Translations under genes and position numbers: made by a program | DNA from: an uncultured Lachnoanaerobaculum sp. | GTDB taxonomy: Bacteria; Bacillota; Clostridia; Lachnospirales; Lachnospiraceae | Assembly: GCA_937925515.1 (NCBI GenBank) | Contig: CALALP010000001.1 | Location: forward strand, 1 to 64,000 | Direction: 5' to 3' | Length of the DNA stretch: 64,000 nt | Shown here: in pieces, positions 25,875 to 35,072 of the stretch | How the letters are laid out: each line of letters opens with the position of its first letter | How positions within the stretch are numbered: position 1 is the stretch's first letter | The notes under the pieces: model-generated | What the model was told of the DNA's origin: nothing | What the model saw: the letters and a program-made list of their open reading frames with translations, nothing else | Databases searched by the model: none

Positions 25875-27518
25875 TTATATCTTTCTTGGATGAACCTGTT
25901 TAAAGGTAGCAACTCTATATTTTGTAGGTGGTATACCAAATTTTTTCTTAAATACATAACTAAAGTAATTTTGCTCCTGATAACCCACCATTTCTGCTAT
26001 AACATAGGTTTTATAATCAGTAGTATTTAAAAGTTCTACTGCCTTATTAAGTCTTAAGTCAGTCAAATAAGCTACATAAGTCTGAGACATTTCTTTCTTG
26101 AAAAGTGTTGAGAAATATGCAGGACTCATGTGTAGATGCTTGCAAATTATTTCAACTGAAAGAGCAGGATTTTGATAATTATGATTAATGTATTCCTTAG
26201 CCTCTTTTATAATCTGCTTTGTAGTAGTTTCTCTCTTAAGTTGTATTCTACTATTAAGGTCTTTGCAAATCTCAATAAGCCACTCTTTAAAGTCTTTTAC
26301 ATTATTAAGTCTTGAAATAATGTATGAATAATCAGACATTGCATCGGTATTGATTTCATATTGTTGCATTAGGTTTACAACACAAGCAACTATACTAAAC
26401 ATATATGCTTTTGACTGTCTTACATGAACTCTTGTAGAAGTCATTTTCTGATATATATTCTCAACTACTTCTTTAATTCTTTCTTCAGGTCCAAATTTAA
26501 TGACTGAAATTATATCATTTTCTTCTTTTTCATCAAACTTAAGTATTCCTACATTTACAGGTTCTACATCTTGGATATAAATAACTCCACCAATTCCTAT
26601 CACTCTCTTATATCCTATTGCATCAACTGCCGCATTATAAGATTCCTCAATATTTAAAATATCTGTTTTACTATCTCCAAATCCCATAGTAATAGGTACT
26701 CCAAGTGTTCTTAAAGACTCTCTACATACATCTCTAAGTACGTCCATAAGACCTGTTTGAGTATTTGTTTCGTCAATAGCAAATATTATAACTATTCTTG
26801 AATCAAGTGCTGATGAAAAGATAGCATTTCTGCAATAAACTGTAATCTTTTCTTCAAGTAGTTTTCTCACTGATATAGGAATAAGTTCTCTATCTCCTGT
26901 AAATTCTCCAAGTACATCAATCTTATCTATTTCAATGTCTACTACTGCACATGTCCATTTTCTTGCACCAAGTAGGTCAAGTTCAAATCTTTTAATTTTT
27001 GTTTCTATCTCTTCTCTATCTAAGTGATAATGATTGCTGTTTCTAATTAATTTATTTAAAAATTGTTCTCTTAGAGTAGGTAGACTTGCATTATAGTTTT
27101 CCATAAGCATAGCTATATTTTTTCTTGCCTCTATTTCCTCATTTAGAGAATCTCTAACTCTTGTAAGAACGTCATTTAATGCCTCTACATCAATAGGTTT
27201 TAAAATGTATTCTTTTACACCATATCTCATAGCCTCTTGTGCATATTCAAACTGACTATATCCTGAAAGTATTATAACTTTAATTGACGGATATTTTTGC
27301 TGAACCCACTTTGCAAGTTCAAGACCACTCATATATGGCATGTGAATATCTGTTATAATTACATTTGGCTCCAAAGCCTCAATCTTTTCCATTGCATCTT
27401 GACCATTTTCAGCATCTCCTACAAAATCATAGCCTGCTTTTTCCCAGTCAATTTTACTTACAATACTCTTACGAGCCTCTTCTTCGTCATCTACTAACAT
27501 TATCTTGTATAAGTTCAT
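25875..27518 (-). CDS. Response regulator, YesN type (receiver plus AraC-family DNA-binding domain)
   Basis: A 547-residue regulator. The N-terminal receiver domain has acidic pocket DD at 10-11 and phospho-acceptor Asp57 in ITDIHMPYMSG. A long middle region follows, then a C-terminal AraC-type double helix-turn-helix (about 445-540, with LHMSPAYFSTLFKKEMSQTY and YQEQNYFSYVFKKKFGIPP). Partner of the LytS/YesM-type kinase 11 bases downstream. Likely target is the mgl promoter (inference). AGGAGG precedes the ATG. The short gap to greA suggests co-transcription with it. Confidence 0.93.
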   Translation of the reverse strand: MNLYKIMLVDDEEEARKSIVSKIDWEKAGYDFVGDAENGQDAMEKIEALEPNVIITDIHMPYMSGLELAKWVQQKYPSIKVIILSGYSQFEYAQEAMRYGVKEYILKPIDVEALNDVLTRVRDSLNEEIEARKNIAMLMENYNASLPTLREQFLNKLIRNSNHYHLDREEIETKIKRFELDLLGARKWTCAVVDIEIDKIDVLGEFTGDRELIPISVRKLLEEKITVYCRNAIFSSALDSRIVIIFAIDETNTQTGLMDVLRDVCRESLRTLGVPITMGFGDSKTDILNIEESYNAAVDAIGYKRVIGIGGVIYIQDVEPVNVGILKFDEKEENDIISVIKFGPEERIKEVVENIYQKMTSTRVHVRQSKAYMFSIVACVVNLMQQYEINTDAMSDYSYIISRLNNVKDFKEWLIEICKDLNSRIQLKRETTTKQIIKEAKEYINHNYQNPALSVEIICKHLHMSPAYFSTLFKKEMSQTYVAYLTDLRLNKAVELLNTTDYKTYVIAEMVGYQEQNYFSYVFKKKFGIPPTKYRVATFKQVHPRKI

Positions 27519-27533
27519 AAATCCTCCTATTAG

Positions 27534-28031
27534 CTAATAAGTTCTAATATTATCATCTGCAATATCTTCGGATATTTCAAGGATTTTAACATAGTATCCC
27601 TTATCCTCAGAAATCTTTATATATACCCTGTCGCCTACTTTTTTCCTAACTAATGCTTTTCCTATTGGAGATTCAATGCTTATTCTTCCTGCTAAAGAAT
27701 CCCCCCTAATTGTAGTAACAAGTTTATATTCTTCCTCTTCGCCATCATCTTCAAAATAAATCTTGACTTTTTTATTAAGTCCTACCTCATCGAATTTTGT
27801 AGTATCTTCAATGAGTTCTGCAAAGTTTATAACTTTTTTCAGATAATTTATTCTGCTTTCATTTTGGTTCTTCTCTCTTTTGGCTGCATAATACTCAAAG
27901 TTTTCAGATAAATCTCCTTGAGCTCTTGCCTCTTTTACAGCCTCTATAAGTTTAGGTCTTAACTCAAGTATCCTATAATCTATCTCATTTTGTATTTTTT
28001 TAATATCTTCTTTTGTAAGTCTTTTTCCCAT
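27534..28031 (-). CDS. greA: Transcription elongation factor GreA
   Basis: A 165-residue Gre factor that rescues backtracked RNA polymerase by stimulating transcript cleavage. The N-terminal coiled coil carries the tip motif ARAQGDLSENFEYYAAK with the conserved acidic residues, and the C-terminal FKBP-like domain has SLAGRISIESPIGKALV. Complete. It lies 15 bases before the yesN-type gene, so a stress-related housekeeping factor and a sugar regulator seem to share a transcript. Upstream is the repeat at 28105. Confidence 0.93.
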   Translation of the reverse strand: MGKRLTKEDIKKIQNEIDYRILELRPKLIEAVKEARAQGDLSENFEYYAAKREKNQNESRINYLKKVINFAELIEDTTKFDEVGLNKKVKIYFEDDGEEEEYKLVTTIRGDSLAGRISIESPIGKALVRKKVGDRVYIKISEDKGYYVKILEISEDIADDNIRTY

Positions 28032-28104
28032 TCCTACTCCGTTTAAATGTCAAAATGTCATAGAGAATATATTTTTCTTCATCTTTCTTCATTATATTTT
28101 TTTA

Positions 28105-28244
28105 TGGGGTGTTGTAAAATATCTATCTGTTGGGATTTGTCCCCCGTAGGGGAACAAATCCCACATAACAATGAATAAACTTATTGTTTTCCAATAAAGG
28201 ACAATGATAATCTATTCATAAAAACTAATTTTAAAACAGCCCCA
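28105..28244 (+). mobile_element. MITE-like element with terminal inverted repeats
   Basis: A 140-base element with ends TGGGGTGTTGTAAAAT (28105-28120) and TTTTAAAACAGCCCCA (28229-28244), which are inverted copies apart from a one-base indel and one mismatch. A near-perfect palindrome (TGGGATTTGT..CCCC arms, about 28131-28163) lies inside. It has no coding capacity. A second copy is at 12349-12490 (opposite orientation) and ends of others at 83-133. It lies between atpC and greA and could end atpC transcription. Any mobilising transposase is not in this window. Confidence 0.6.
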
Positions 28245-28259
28245 CACATTGCTTTATCC

Positions 28260-28661
28260 CTAGCCCCTATTCTTGGTATCAATTCTTACTAAAGCTCTCT
28301 TTAATGCAATTTCTGCTCTAAGTACATCTATACCTGAATCAGGGTTTTCAAGTCGTCTTTTAGCTCTTATTTTAGCCTCTTTTGCTCTTTCCTCGTCTAT
28401 CTCATCAGGCCACTCACAAATCTCTGCCATAATTGTAACTTGCTCTTCAAGTACTTCACAAAAGCCTGAAATAAGTGCGGCAACTTTTTCCTCTGAATCC
28501 TCATGTATTATAAGCTGTCCGGGGGAAATGATGCAAGTCATAGGAATATGCTTAGCATAAATACCTATTCTTCCATTGGTAGTATTAAATTCTACCATAT
28601 TCACTTCTTTCTCATAGAACACTCTAGTAGGTGTTATAACTTTTAATTTAAATCCTACCAT
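28260..28661 (-). CDS. atpC: F-type ATP synthase subunit epsilon
   Basis: A 133-residue epsilon subunit: an N-terminal beta-sandwich (residues 1-85, with NTTNGRIGIYAKHIP and GFCEVLEEQVTIMAE) and a two-helix C-terminal domain (DEERAKEAKIRAKRRLE, ALKRALVRI) that can inhibit the enzyme. It is the last gene of the operon, nine bases after atpD, with AGGAGGG upstream. Confidence 0.95.
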   Translation of the reverse strand: MVGFKLKVITPTRVFYEKEVNMVEFNTTNGRIGIYAKHIPMTCIISPGQLIIHEDSEEKVAALISGFCEVLEEQVTIMAEICEWPDEIDEERAKEAKIRAKRRLENPDSGIDVLRAEIALKRALVRIDTKNRG

Positions 28662-28670
28662 AGAGCCCTC

Positions 28671-30056
28671 CTAACCTTTTGCTTTTTCCACTACTTCATC
28701 AATAGTACCTACATTTAAGAAAAATTGTTCAGGTATATCATCATGTTTTCCGTCAAGTATCTCCTTAAAACCTCTTACAGTTTCAGATATAGGAACATAT
28801 TTTCCATCAAGTCCTGTAAACTGAGTAGCTACGAAAAATGGTTGAGACAAAAATCTTTGTATTTTTCTTGCTCTCGATACAGTGAGTTTATCATCTTCTG
28901 ACAACTCGTCCATACCAAGCATTGCTATAATATCTTGTAATTCCTTGTACTTTTGAAGTACTTGTTGAACTTTTCTTGCAACTTCATAATGTTCTTCTCC
29001 AACAACTTGTGGAGAAAGTATTCTCGAAGTAGATGCAAGTGGATCTACTGCAGGATAGATTCCAAGCTCTACTATTGCTCTGTCTAAAACTGTTGTAGCG
29101 TCCAAGTGTGCAAAAGTATTAGCAGGTGCAGGGTCTGTAAGGTCATCAGCAGGAACATACACAGCTTGAACTGAAGTTATAGAACCATTTTTTGTAGAAG
29201 TAATTCTCTCTTGTAATGCTCCCATTTCAGTCTGAAGTGTAGGCTGATAACCTACTGCTGACGGCATACGTCCAAGAAGTGCTGAAACTTCTGAACCTGC
29301 CTGAGTAAATCTGAAAATATTGTCAATGAAAAGAAGTACGTCCTTTCCACCCTCATCTCTAAAATACTCTGCCATTGTAAGACCTGTAAGTCCTACTCTC
29401 ATTCTTGCCCCCGGAGGTTCATTCATCTGACCAAATACCATTGTAGTCTTATTTATAACTCCTGACTCTTTCATTTCATAGTAAAGGTCATTTCCCTCTC
29501 TAGTTCTTTCTCCAACTCCTGTAAATACTGAATAACCACCATGCTCAGTAGCAATATTTCTAATAAGTTCCTGTATTAAAACTGTTTTTCCAACTCCTGC
29601 ACCACCAAAAAGACCTATTTTTCCTCCTTTTTGATATGGGCAAAGTAAATCTACTACCTTGATACCTGTTTCAAGTATTTGAGTTTGAGTTGATTGCTCT
29701 TCAAATGACGGAGCTTTTCTATGAATTGGAAAATATTTTTCTACCTTGGGTTCAGGTTTATTATCTATTGCCTCTCCAAGTACATTGAAAATTCTTCCAA
29801 GTGTCTGCTCTCCAACAGGTACTGATATTGCAGCTCCTGTAGCAACTGCATCCATTCCTCTTACAAGTCCGTCAGTACTTCCCATTGCTATACATCTTAC
29901 AGTGTCATCTCCCAAATGTGCAGCAACTTCAACAGTCAAGTAAGTATTATCAGCTAGAGGCACTTTTATTGCCTCATTAATATGTGGTAAATTTCCCTGC
30001 TCAAATTTAATATCAAGTACAGCTCCGATAATTTGAGTTATCTTACCATTGTTCAT
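28671..30056 (-). CDS. atpD: F-type ATP synthase subunit beta (catalytic)
   Basis: A 461-residue catalytic subunit. Walker A GGAGVGKT, the catalytic-Glu block GERTREGNDLYYEM, DEGGKDVLLFIDNIFRFTQA (Walker B) and LGRMPSAVGYQPTL are all present. Complete, AGGAGG upstream, in the usual position between atpG and atpC. Confidence 0.98.
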   Translation of the reverse strand: MNNGKITQIIGAVLDIKFEQGNLPHINEAIKVPLADNTYLTVEVAAHLGDDTVRCIAMGSTDGLVRGMDAVATGAAISVPVGEQTLGRIFNVLGEAIDNKPEPKVEKYFPIHRKAPSFEEQSTQTQILETGIKVVDLLCPYQKGGKIGLFGGAGVGKTVLIQELIRNIATEHGGYSVFTGVGERTREGNDLYYEMKESGVINKTTMVFGQMNEPPGARMRVGLTGLTMAEYFRDEGGKDVLLFIDNIFRFTQAGSEVSALLGRMPSAVGYQPTLQTEMGALQERITSTKNGSITSVQAVYVPADDLTDPAPANTFAHLDATTVLDRAIVELGIYPAVDPLASTSRILSPQVVGEEHYEVARKVQQVLQKYKELQDIIAMLGMDELSEDDKLTVSRARKIQRFLSQPFFVATQFTGLDGKYVPISETVRGFKEILDGKHDDIPEQFFLNVGTIDEVVEKAKG

Positions 30057-30076
30057 GTTTTCCTCCTAATTTTAGC

Positions 30077-30961
30077 TTAACTAATTGCATTAGCACCTGC
30101 AACAATCTCTGTAAGCTCTTGAGTAATTGCCCCTTGTCTTGCTCTATTATAAGAAAGTCCAAGTTCCTCAATCAACTCTTTTGCATTATTGGTTGCATTT
30201 TCCATTGCTGTCATTCTTGCCCCATTTTCAGAGGCAACTGACTGTTGCAAAGCTCCAAAAATAATTGAGGCCATATATTTAGGTACTATTGCATTTAAAA
30301 CTTCTTCCTCATTTGGCGAATAGTTCATCTGACTTTTATAGCTATGTTCTGTTTTTTCTACACCATTTGCCTGCTCTGAATTAAAATCAATGTCCTTACT
30401 TGAAATAGGTAGAAGTTTTAAAAATGTAGGAATATGTACAACAGTATTTTTAAAACCTGTATATGCAAGATAAATTTCTGAAACTATCCCTTTTTCAAAT
30501 TCCTCTAAAAGAAGTTTTGTTATATCAGACGCATCTTGATACAGTGGAGAGTTTATAATTTCAGGATATTCTCCCACAATTTCATAACCCTTTCTTTTAA
30601 GTCCGTCCTCTCCCTTTTTACCTATTGAATACACGAGAGTATCATTTTTATCAAGCTTTGAGGATACTAATTTTATAATGTTATTATTATACCCCCCTGC
30701 CAAGCCTCTATTTGCTGTTATAACAATGACTGCTTTTTTACCTGTTTTATTAAGTTTAAGGTACTTATGATCAAGACCTGAACTTTTTTCAAGTATCGAG
30801 CTAATAGTTTCATGCATTAAAGTAAAATAAGTCTTAGACTGTTCAGCTTTACTTCTTGACTTTTGTAACTTTACAGTGGATACAAGTTTCATAGCCTTTG
30901 TTATTTGACTTGTACTTTGTATACTCGCTCTCCTACGCTTTATTTCTTTCATAGAAGCCAT
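30077..30961 (-). CDS. atpG: F-type ATP synthase subunit gamma
   Basis: A 294-residue rotor shaft. The N-terminal helix starts MASMKEIKRRRASIQSTSQI and the C-terminal helix carries ENATNNAKELIEELGLSYNRARQ, together forming the coiled coil inside the alpha3beta3 head. VITANRGLAGGYNNN is the conserved central block. Complete and in standard order. Confidence 0.97.
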   Translation of the reverse strand: MASMKEIKRRRASIQSTSQITKAMKLVSTVKLQKSRSKAEQSKTYFTLMHETISSILEKSSGLDHKYLKLNKTGKKAVIVITANRGLAGGYNNNIIKLVSSKLDKNDTLVYSIGKKGEDGLKRKGYEIVGEYPEIINSPLYQDASDITKLLLEEFEKGIVSEIYLAYTGFKNTVVHIPTFLKLLPISSKDIDFNSEQANGVEKTEHSYKSQMNYSPNEEEVLNAIVPKYMASIIFGALQQSVASENGARMTAMENATNNAKELIEELGLSYNRARQGAITQELTEIVAGANAIS

Positions 30962-30979
30962 AGCTTTACCTCTCTTTAC

Positions 30980-32479
30980 CTATTCTTTCTTACAATTTTC
31001 TATTGCCTTTATCAGTTTTTCTGATAATTCATCACTTATAACTTTTTTATCTCTTATTTCATTTAAAATGTCAGAATGATTATTCTCAATATATTTAAAT
31101 AATCTATCTTGAAATTCAAGTATCTTATCTACTTGAATATCTAAAAGAAGTTTTCTTGTAGCTGCAAAAATTATTATTATTTGGTACTCAAGTGCCATAG
31201 GTTTATAATTAGGTTGCTTTAATACTTCTCTTATTCTTTCTCCTTGTGCAAGCTGATTCTTTGTTGCCTCATCAAGTTCAGAACCAAATTGTGCAAATGA
31301 AGCAAGCTCTCTATACTGTGCAAGTTCCACTCTTATAGGGCCTGCTATTTTCTTCATTGCCTTAACTTGAGCCGCTCCTCCAACTCTTGAAACTGAAAGT
31401 CCTGCATTTATAGCAGGTCTAAAGCCTGAGTTAAATAACTCTGTTTCAAGATAAATTTGACCGTCTGTAATAGAGATTACATTGGTCGGAATATATGCTG
31501 AAACATCGCCTGCTTGAGTTTCAATTATAGGAAGTGCAGTAAGTGAACCTCCTCCAAGTTCTTCTGAAAGTCTTGAGGCTCTTTCAAGAAGTCTTGAATG
31601 TAAATAAAATACATCTCCGGGGTATGCCTCTCTACCGGGAGCTCTTTTAAGTAAGAGTGAAAGTGTACGGTATGCTGCTGCATGCTTTGTTAAATCATCA
31701 TACACTACCAAAACATCCTCTCCTCTTTCCATCCATTCTTCCCCTATTGCACAACCTGAATAAGGTGCAATATATTGTAGTGGTGCAAGGTCTGAGGCAG
31801 TTGAAACGACTACTGTTGTATAATCCATAGCACCATATTCTTCAAAAGTTTTAACTATGGCTGCAACAGTAGATGCTTTTTGACCAATGGCAACATATAT
31901 ACAATGTACATTTTGCCCTTTTTGATTAATAATAGTATCTACTGCAATAGAAGTCTTTCCTGTTTGCCTATCTCCTATTATTAACTCTCTTTGCCCCCTA
32001 CCTATTGGAATCATGGCATCTATTGCCTTAATTCCTGTTTGCAACGGTGTATCAACTGACTTTCTTTCTATAACACCATGTGCAACTCTTTCTATTCTTC
32101 TAAAACTCTCTGTCTGAATTGGACCTTTTCCGTCAATAGGTCTACCTAATGCATTTACAACTCTACCTGTAAGTGCATCTCCTACCGGAACTTCAACAAC
32201 TCTTCCTGTAGTTTTTACGGTATCTCCCTCACTTATGGCAAAACTATCTCCAAGTAAAACAGCTCCGACATTGTCCTCTTCAAGATTTAAAACCATGCCA
32301 TAAACTTCATTTGGAAATTCCAAAAGTTCGCCCTGCATAGCCTTTTCCAAACCATGAATTCTTGCAATGCCGTCTGCCACTTGAATAACAGTACCTACAT
32401 CAGACACCTCGAGTTTACTTGAATACCTTTCAATCTGCTCTTTAATGACTGAACTGATCTCTTCTGCTTTCAAATTCAT
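30980..32479 (-). CDS. atpA: F-type ATP synthase subunit alpha
   Basis: A 499-residue nucleotide-binding but non-catalytic subunit. Walker A GDRQTGKT, VVYDDLTKHAAAYR and the LLLKRAPGREAYPGDVFYLHSR block are typical; the N-terminal IEEI-like segment begins LKAEEISSVIKEQI. Complete, in standard order between atpH and atpG. A 45-base gap separates it from atpH. Confidence 0.98.
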   Translation of the reverse strand: MNLKAEEISSVIKEQIERYSSKLEVSDVGTVIQVADGIARIHGLEKAMQGELLEFPNEVYGMVLNLEEDNVGAVLLGDSFAISEGDTVKTTGRVVEVPVGDALTGRVVNALGRPIDGKGPIQTESFRRIERVAHGVIERKSVDTPLQTGIKAIDAMIPIGRGQRELIIGDRQTGKTSIAVDTIINQKGQNVHCIYVAIGQKASTVAAIVKTFEEYGAMDYTTVVVSTASDLAPLQYIAPYSGCAIGEEWMERGEDVLVVYDDLTKHAAAYRTLSLLLKRAPGREAYPGDVFYLHSRLLERASRLSEELGGGSLTALPIIETQAGDVSAYIPTNVISITDGQIYLETELFNSGFRPAINAGLSVSRVGGAAQVKAMKKIAGPIRVELAQYRELASFAQFGSELDEATKNQLAQGERIREVLKQPNYKPMALEYQIIIIFAATRKLLLDIQVDKILEFQDRLFKYIENNHSDILNEIRDKKVISDELSEKLIKAIENCKKE

Positions 32480-32524
32480 TCGAGTTTATACCTGCCTTTT
32501 CTTTTTTCTGTTTATACAACTTAA

Positions 32525-33064
32525 TTATGCTTTAACTTCAAGTAGTTTTTTCTTTATATTATATATTTTTGTTTTAATGCTGGAATCAACTATTCTATCT
32601 TGAATTCGTATTATAAGACCCCCTATAATACTCTCATCTACTTCAAAATTTAATTCAAATTTATTATACTTAGTAGTAGAAATTAGTTTTTCTTCTATAT
32701 TCTTTTTTTGTACTTCACTTAAAGCTATTGCACTCTTTATATAAGCAATTCCGATGTTATTATATTCCTTATAAAGACCTATAAAATAATCAAATATACT
32801 TATATAATTTTCCTGTCTATTTTTATCAAGTACAGTCCTTAAAAAGCTTTGAAATTCTTTTGAAATTCTACCCTCAAAAATATTTTTTAAAATAATATTT
32901 TTTTCCTCTCTATTAATTTGTGGAGAGTTAAATATCTTTATAATTTCAGGTAAAAATGCTTTTTTTACAACAAGTACCTCTTCATATACAGTATCAAGAA
33001 TATCCCTTTCTTTTGCAAGTTCAAAAAGTGCATCTCCATAAACCTTTGAAACTAACTTTGCCAT
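32525..33064 (-). CDS. atpH: F-type ATP synthase subunit delta
   Basis: A 179-residue stator subunit joining the b subunits to the alpha3beta3 head. It begins LVSKVYGDALFELAKERD and ends with DESIIGGLIIRIQDRIVDSSI, the best conserved block of the family. The start overlaps the atpF stop by 13 bases, with AGGTGA as ribosome binding site inside atpF. Confidence 0.95.
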   Translation of the reverse strand: MAKLVSKVYGDALFELAKERDILDTVYEEVLVVKKAFLPEIIKIFNSPQINREEKNIILKNIFEGRISKEFQSFLRTVLDKNRQENYISIFDYFIGLYKEYNNIGIAYIKSAIALSEVQKKNIEEKLISTTKYNKFELNFEVDESIIGGLIIRIQDRIVDSSIKTKIYNIKKKLLEVKA

Positions 33065-33567
33065 GTGCTTTCACCTATCTCCTTAAGGGTATCTTCTATA
33101 AGACTTGAAGATAATTCCACACTCATAGATGAGCCTATTGCCTTTGAGGCAATTAAAGATGAAATGTTTATAAAATCATTTTTAATTTCATCTATTACTT
33201 TCTTCTTTTCAAGTTCTACCTCTTTACCGGCTCTATCCTTGATTCGCTCTGCCTCTTTTATTGCCTCTTTAATTATTTCATCTTCATTTTGTTTTGCTTT
33301 TTTTCTGGCGTTTTCCAAAATTGTATTTGCCTCTTTATCTACCTGCCTTAATTTTTCCTCATATTCAGCCTTTAATTGAAAAGCCTTTGTCATGTCATCT
33401 TGTGCAGAAGATATTTGCATTGCAATCCTTTCTTTTCTGTCATTTAAAACTTTTTTCAAAGGATTGAAAAGTAAAAAAGAAAGAAGTGCAAAAAGAATAA
33501 GCATTGCAACACCCATGATAAAAGCATCAAAGAGAAACTGAGCGTCAAACCCTATTATTCTTTCCAA
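33052..33567 (-). CDS. atpF: F-type ATP synthase subunit b
   Basis: A 171-residue stator subunit with one N-terminal membrane segment (about 10-30) and a long charged coiled coil. The only start that keeps the membrane segment whole is a TTG at 33567, with GGAGGAGGG upstream; an in-frame ATG further on would cut into the segment. It overlaps atpH. One b gene is present, so a b2 homodimer is expected. Confidence 0.93.
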   Translation of the reverse strand: MERIIGFDAQFLFDAFIMGVAMLILFALLSFLLFNPLKKVLNDRKERIAMQISSAQDDMTKAFQLKAEYEEKLRQVDKEANTILENARKKAKQNEDEIIKEAIKEAERIKDRAGKEVELEKKKVIDEIKNDFINISSLIASKAIGSSMSVELSSSLIEDTLKEIGESTWQS

Positions 33568-33579
33568 AATGCCCTCCTC

Positions 33580-33834
33580 CTACTTGAATGGCTTTACAAA
33601 CATTAGAATAATTGCAACAACAAGTCCATAAAGACCGGTAGTTTCAGCAACTGCTTGACCTAAAAGCATAGTAGAAGTAATGTCAGACTTAGCTCCCGGG
33701 TTACGTCCTACTGCAGCTGCACCATGTCCCGCCGCAATTCCTTGACCAACTCCCGGTCCTATACCTGCAATCATTGCCATACCTGCTCCAAGTGCTGAAC
33801 AACCATAAATAAAATCCTGTCCTGAAATATTCAT
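33580..33834 (-). CDS. atpE: F-type ATP synthase subunit c, sodium-type signature
   Basis: An 84-residue c-ring hairpin. Residues corresponding to the sodium ligands of Ilyobacter tartaricus are all present: Gln31 in GIGPGVGQG and Val62, Glu64, Thr65, Thr66 and Tyr69 in GQAVAETTGLYG, with Thr in place of Ser next to the Glu. This predicts Na+ rather than H+ coupling (established for the signature, inferred here). The loop is RNPGAKSD. AGGAGGG upstream. Confidence 0.96.
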   Translation of the reverse strand: MNISGQDFIYGCSALGAGMAMIAGIGPGVGQGIAAGHGAAAVGRNPGAKSDITSTMLLGQAVAETTGLYGLVVAIILMFVKPFK

Positions 33835-33904
33835 ACTAAAACCCTCCTAAAATTTTTTATTCAAATATACACAAGGTATTTGAAATAACTAATTGTAAAA
33901 CAAC

Positions 33905-34588
33905 TTATAGTTTATCATTAATATAAACCATACTCAACATACAAAATACATAAGTTTGTATACAACCTGAAAAAACATCACAATAAGCATGAAGTGCTGA
34001 CGGAATTACAAACTTAAATGCTAATGGCATCATTCCATACCATAGACCCATTATTATTACTCCTGACAATAAGTTTGCATAAAGACGTAAACTTATTGAC
34101 AATGGGTTTGCTAGTTCTCCAATCAAATTAATTGGAAACAAAAATGGAGTAGGTTCAAAAAGACTTGTAAAATGCTTTAACTTATTATTTTTAATTCCTT
34201 GGTACTGTACAGTAAGAAATGTAAACATTCCTAATAAAAATGTAACACCATAATCAGCAGTAGGATTTCTAAGTCCTATAAGCCCACTTAAATTGGATAC
34301 TAGGATAAATATAAAAAGTGTTCCTATATAATTTATGAATCTATTTCTATTTTCTCCTAATACACTTTGACACATATTATCAAGCATCTCATACATAAGT
34401 TCTATGACATTTTGAAAACCACTTGGTCTATCAGTTGCTTTTCTTAATGTCAAATTTGCTGCAATAGCAAAACCTAAAATGATAAGCATTACTACTAAAA
34501 GCGATATTGTAGTTGTGGTTATCCAAAGCTTATGCCCAAATAATTCAAATGAGTAAATTCCATGTATAGAAAAATCTACATTATTCAT
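33905..34588 (-). CDS. atpB: F-type ATP synthase subunit a
   Basis: A 227-residue membrane subunit with five to six helices. The conserved Arg lies in LSISLRLYANLLSG and FSGCIQTYVFCMLSMVYI forms the terminal helix block; NVIELMYEMLDNMCQ is the usual early segment. It forms the ion half-channels against the c ring. AAAGGAGG precedes the ATG. A 70-base AT-rich gap separates it from atpE. Confidence 0.95.
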   Translation of the reverse strand: MNNVDFSIHGIYSFELFGHKLWITTTTISLLVVMLIILGFAIAANLTLRKATDRPSGFQNVIELMYEMLDNMCQSVLGENRNRFINYIGTLFIFILVSNLSGLIGLRNPTADYGVTFLLGMFTFLTVQYQGIKNNKLKHFTSLFEPTPFLFPINLIGELANPLSISLRLYANLLSGVIIMGLWYGMMPLAFKFVIPSALHAYCDVFSGCIQTYVFCMLSMVYINDKL

Positions 34589-34676
34589 ACTTCCTCCTTT
34601 CCTAATTTTCCTTATTGAGGAGTGTTCCCCTCTTTGTAAAATTCATGTTAAATGAATTAAACATACTTAATTATTT

Positions 34677-35072
34677 TTACTTGGAAAATATTTTATGAGC
34701 TAAAGGTTGTAAGTATGCTCCAAGTTTTATTCCTAAAAGTGAAAATGCTATTCCTAAGACATTTACATACTTACTTCTCCAAAACACTGCAACTATTATA
34801 ATAACACATACAATCCTAAGTGTAGACCTTATAGTAACTTTTTTTCTAGCATATTCTCTATCTTTACTACTAACAGCATCTTCTATTGTAGTTGCCATAT
34901 TCCATAAAAACAAAATACTTACTACAAAGCCAACAAGTATGCCAAGCTCCAAAGACATTATATCATATCCAATTTTCTTAGCAAAAAAAAATGCCAGAAT
35001 TGCTAAAATAATTTCAAATATAAACAGTCCAAACCACATCTCATACATGGTTTTTTTTAGCTTTTTATTCAC
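34677..35072 (-). CDS. atpI: ATP synthase subunit I-like membrane protein (AtpI)
   Basis: A 131-residue, four-helix membrane protein in the position of atpI. Such proteins help assemble the c ring. The hydrophobic pattern and place between atpZ and atpB support the call; the sequence itself is weakly conserved. The start is a GTG at 35072 overlapping the atpZ stop (GTGA), with GGAGAAAGA upstream. Confidence 0.75.
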   Translation of the reverse strand: MNKKLKKTMYEMWFGLFIFEIILAILAFFFAKKIGYDIMSLELGILVGFVVSILFLWNMATTIEDAVSSKDREYARKKVTIRSTLRIVCVIIIVAVFWRSKYVNVLGIAFSLLGIKLGAYLQPLAHKIFSK

